Positions 63,031 through 64,000 of a stretch of 64,000 bases of DNA are shown piece by piece (position 1 is the first letter of the stretch; every line of letters begins with the position of its first letter). The stretch is from Flavivirga aquatica (GTDB taxonomy: Bacteria > Bacteroidota > Bacteroidia > Flavobacteriales > Flavobacteriaceae): contig NZ_MDJD01000043.1 of the NCBI RefSeq assembly GCF_001747085.1, forward strand, positions 362,076 through 426,075. Reading direction: 5' to 3'. The notes under the pieces were generated by a model. It had not been told where the DNA came from. It saw only the letters and a program-made list of their open reading frames with translations, and made no database searches. The position numbers were made by a program, and so were the translations under genes.

Positions 63031-63966
63031 ATGAAAAAACTGGAACTTAAAAACGAAAGCTATCAATATATTGAGAAATCATTTAGGGAATGGCTTGATA
63101 TTTTAGGTTATGCAGAAAGTACCGTTTACAACCTTCCCAACCATATTAGAGAACTATTTTATTATCTGGAGCAACACAATATCAATCACATTACAGAACT
63201 GGATAATTATATCATCAAGGATTATTACAGCATGCTGAAACAACGTAGTAACGATAGAAAAGGCGGTGGCTTGAGCAATGGCAGTTTAAACAAACATTTA
63301 CAATCCTTATATAAATTTAGTGATTATCTGCGTCAAAGTGGACGATTGGTATTACCAGTTTTAAATATCGATTGGGAAAATGACGATACCAATGAAATAG
63401 AAACACTCACCCCAACCGACATCCAGCAGCTTTACAAAGCAACCTATGGTTATAATGAGAATACCAAATGGGAGCCTTTTAACGCACGGGATAGAGCGAT
63501 GTTAAGCGTGTTCTATAGTTGTGGATTAAGACGAAACGAAGGCTACCATTTAGATTTAAACGACATCGATTTTGATAGACAGATATTACACGTTAGAAAA
63601 GGAAAAGCCAACAAAGAACGTTTTGTGCCATTCAATAAAGTAAACTCTAAATATCTACAAGAATACGTTTACGATAGCAGACCAAAAATAGTATTGGATA
63701 AACGGAACAATGCATTTTTTATAAGCCAAAAAGGTAATCGAATGAATGCGCAATCTATGGCCATAAGATTAAAATTATTACAACAACGAACAGATGATTT
63801 ACAACTACAAGAAAAGAATGTAAGATTACACGTTTTACGCCATAGTATTGCTACACATCTACTACAAAACGGAATGCCATTAGAGAAAATAAGTAAGTTT
63901 TTAGGGCATAATAGTTTAGAATCAACGCAAGTGTACACGCATCTAATCCAGGAACAAAATGGCTAA
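63031..63966 (+). CDS. Tyrosine recombinase 1, module 2
   Basis: A 311-aa XerC/D-like recombinase, the same length as the module 1 enzyme and very similar. The catalytic Arg (SCGLRRNEGYHL), His-x-x-Arg (LHVLRHSIATHLL), Gly-His and Tyr (TQVYTHL) are present. From 63863 to the window end the DNA is identical to 56514-56651, while upstream parts differ at many positions. Confidence 0.9.
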   Translation: MKKLELKNESYQYIEKSFREWLDILGYAESTVYNLPNHIRELFYYLEQHNINHITELDNYIIKDYYSMLKQRSNDRKGGGLSNGSLNKHLQSLYKFSDYLRQSGRLVLPVLNIDWENDDTNEIETLTPTDIQQLYKATYGYNENTKWEPFNARDRAMLSVFYSCGLRRNEGYHLDLNDIDFDRQILHVRKGKANKERFVPFNKVNSKYLQEYVYDSRPKIVLDKRNNAFFISQKGNRMNAQSMAIRLKLLQQRTDDLQLQEKNVRLHVLRHSIATHLLQNGMPLEKISKFLGHNSLESTQVYTHLIQEQNG

Positions 63967-64000
63967 AATAAAACTCGGTAAAACCAAAGACAGCAGAACC
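63959..64000 (+). CDS. Tyrosine recombinase 2, module 2, 5' end only
   Basis: Fourteen codons (MAKIKLGKTKDSRT) are visible, identical to the start of the module 1 recombinase 2 and overlapping recombinase 1 by 8 bases. The rest lies beyond the right edge. Confidence 0.85.
   Translation, partial: MAKIKLGKTKDSRT

Overview
The window is AT-rich DNA from a member of the Flavobacteriaceae (Bacteroidota). This rests on TAnnTTTG-type -7 promoter boxes, a type IX secretion sorting domain, a fused SecDF next to mdh, and YD-repeat/RHS loci of the kind seen in this phylum. The species is not identified.

Layout. 1-2040 is the 5' part of a large unrecognised gene that leaves the window. 2400-7494 is a tight leftward run: HerA-type ATPase, lipoprotein, YitT membrane protein, cupin, alpha/beta hydrolase, rluF. 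Then come queE, and a secreted GH42-like glycoside hydrolase paired with a lipoprotein. An IS1182-family element with a nonsense-split transposase follows, then a DUF2911 protein and small unknown genes. 16319-21325 holds a leftward operon of a GatC-like gene, gatA and a gatB::aspS fusion, preceded by an Asn-rich leader peptide and an attenuator. gyrB follows, then a deleted IS1182 copy, a DUF6588-like protein, mdh, two SecD-derived ORFs and secDF. From 31.9 kb to the right end lies a large RHS polymorphic-toxin region with two recombinase modules.

Main result 1: the operon for Asn-tRNA synthesis. A GatB amidotransferase subunit is fused in frame to an aspartyl-tRNA synthetase that has His where E. 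coli AspRS has Leu30, a residue linked to non-discriminating enzymes. Just upstream lies a 15-codon reading frame with eight Asn codons (MTININNNNFNNPNY). It is followed by segments that can form a 1:2 hairpin, a 2:3 antiterminator and a 3:4 terminator with a T-tract, ending about 20 bases before the GatC-like gene. This reads as ribosome-mediated attenuation responding to Asn-tRNA(Asn), controlling the genes that make Asn-tRNA(Asn) through Asp-tRNA(Asn).

Main result 2: an RHS locus with recombinase modules. A repeat-rich surface protein, a 2056-aa YD-associated protein, two accessory proteins and a roughly 3330-aa RHS protein carry tip 1 plus an overlapping immunity candidate. Next comes a module of cargo gene, XRE repressor, divergent AAA ATPase and two overlapping tyrosine recombinases. 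A 0.9-kb noncoding array of seven long hairpins follows. Then there is a promoterless second RHS tip that starts inside the RHS core, with its own overlapping immunity candidate, followed by a second diverged copy of the module with a different cargo gene (DUF4291). The arrangement suggests storage or exchange of toxin tips by a mobile recombinase module.

Both IS1182 copies sit inside intrinsic terminators. One is flanked by a 9-bp duplication of the terminator loop. No rRNA, tRNA or CRISPR was recognised.
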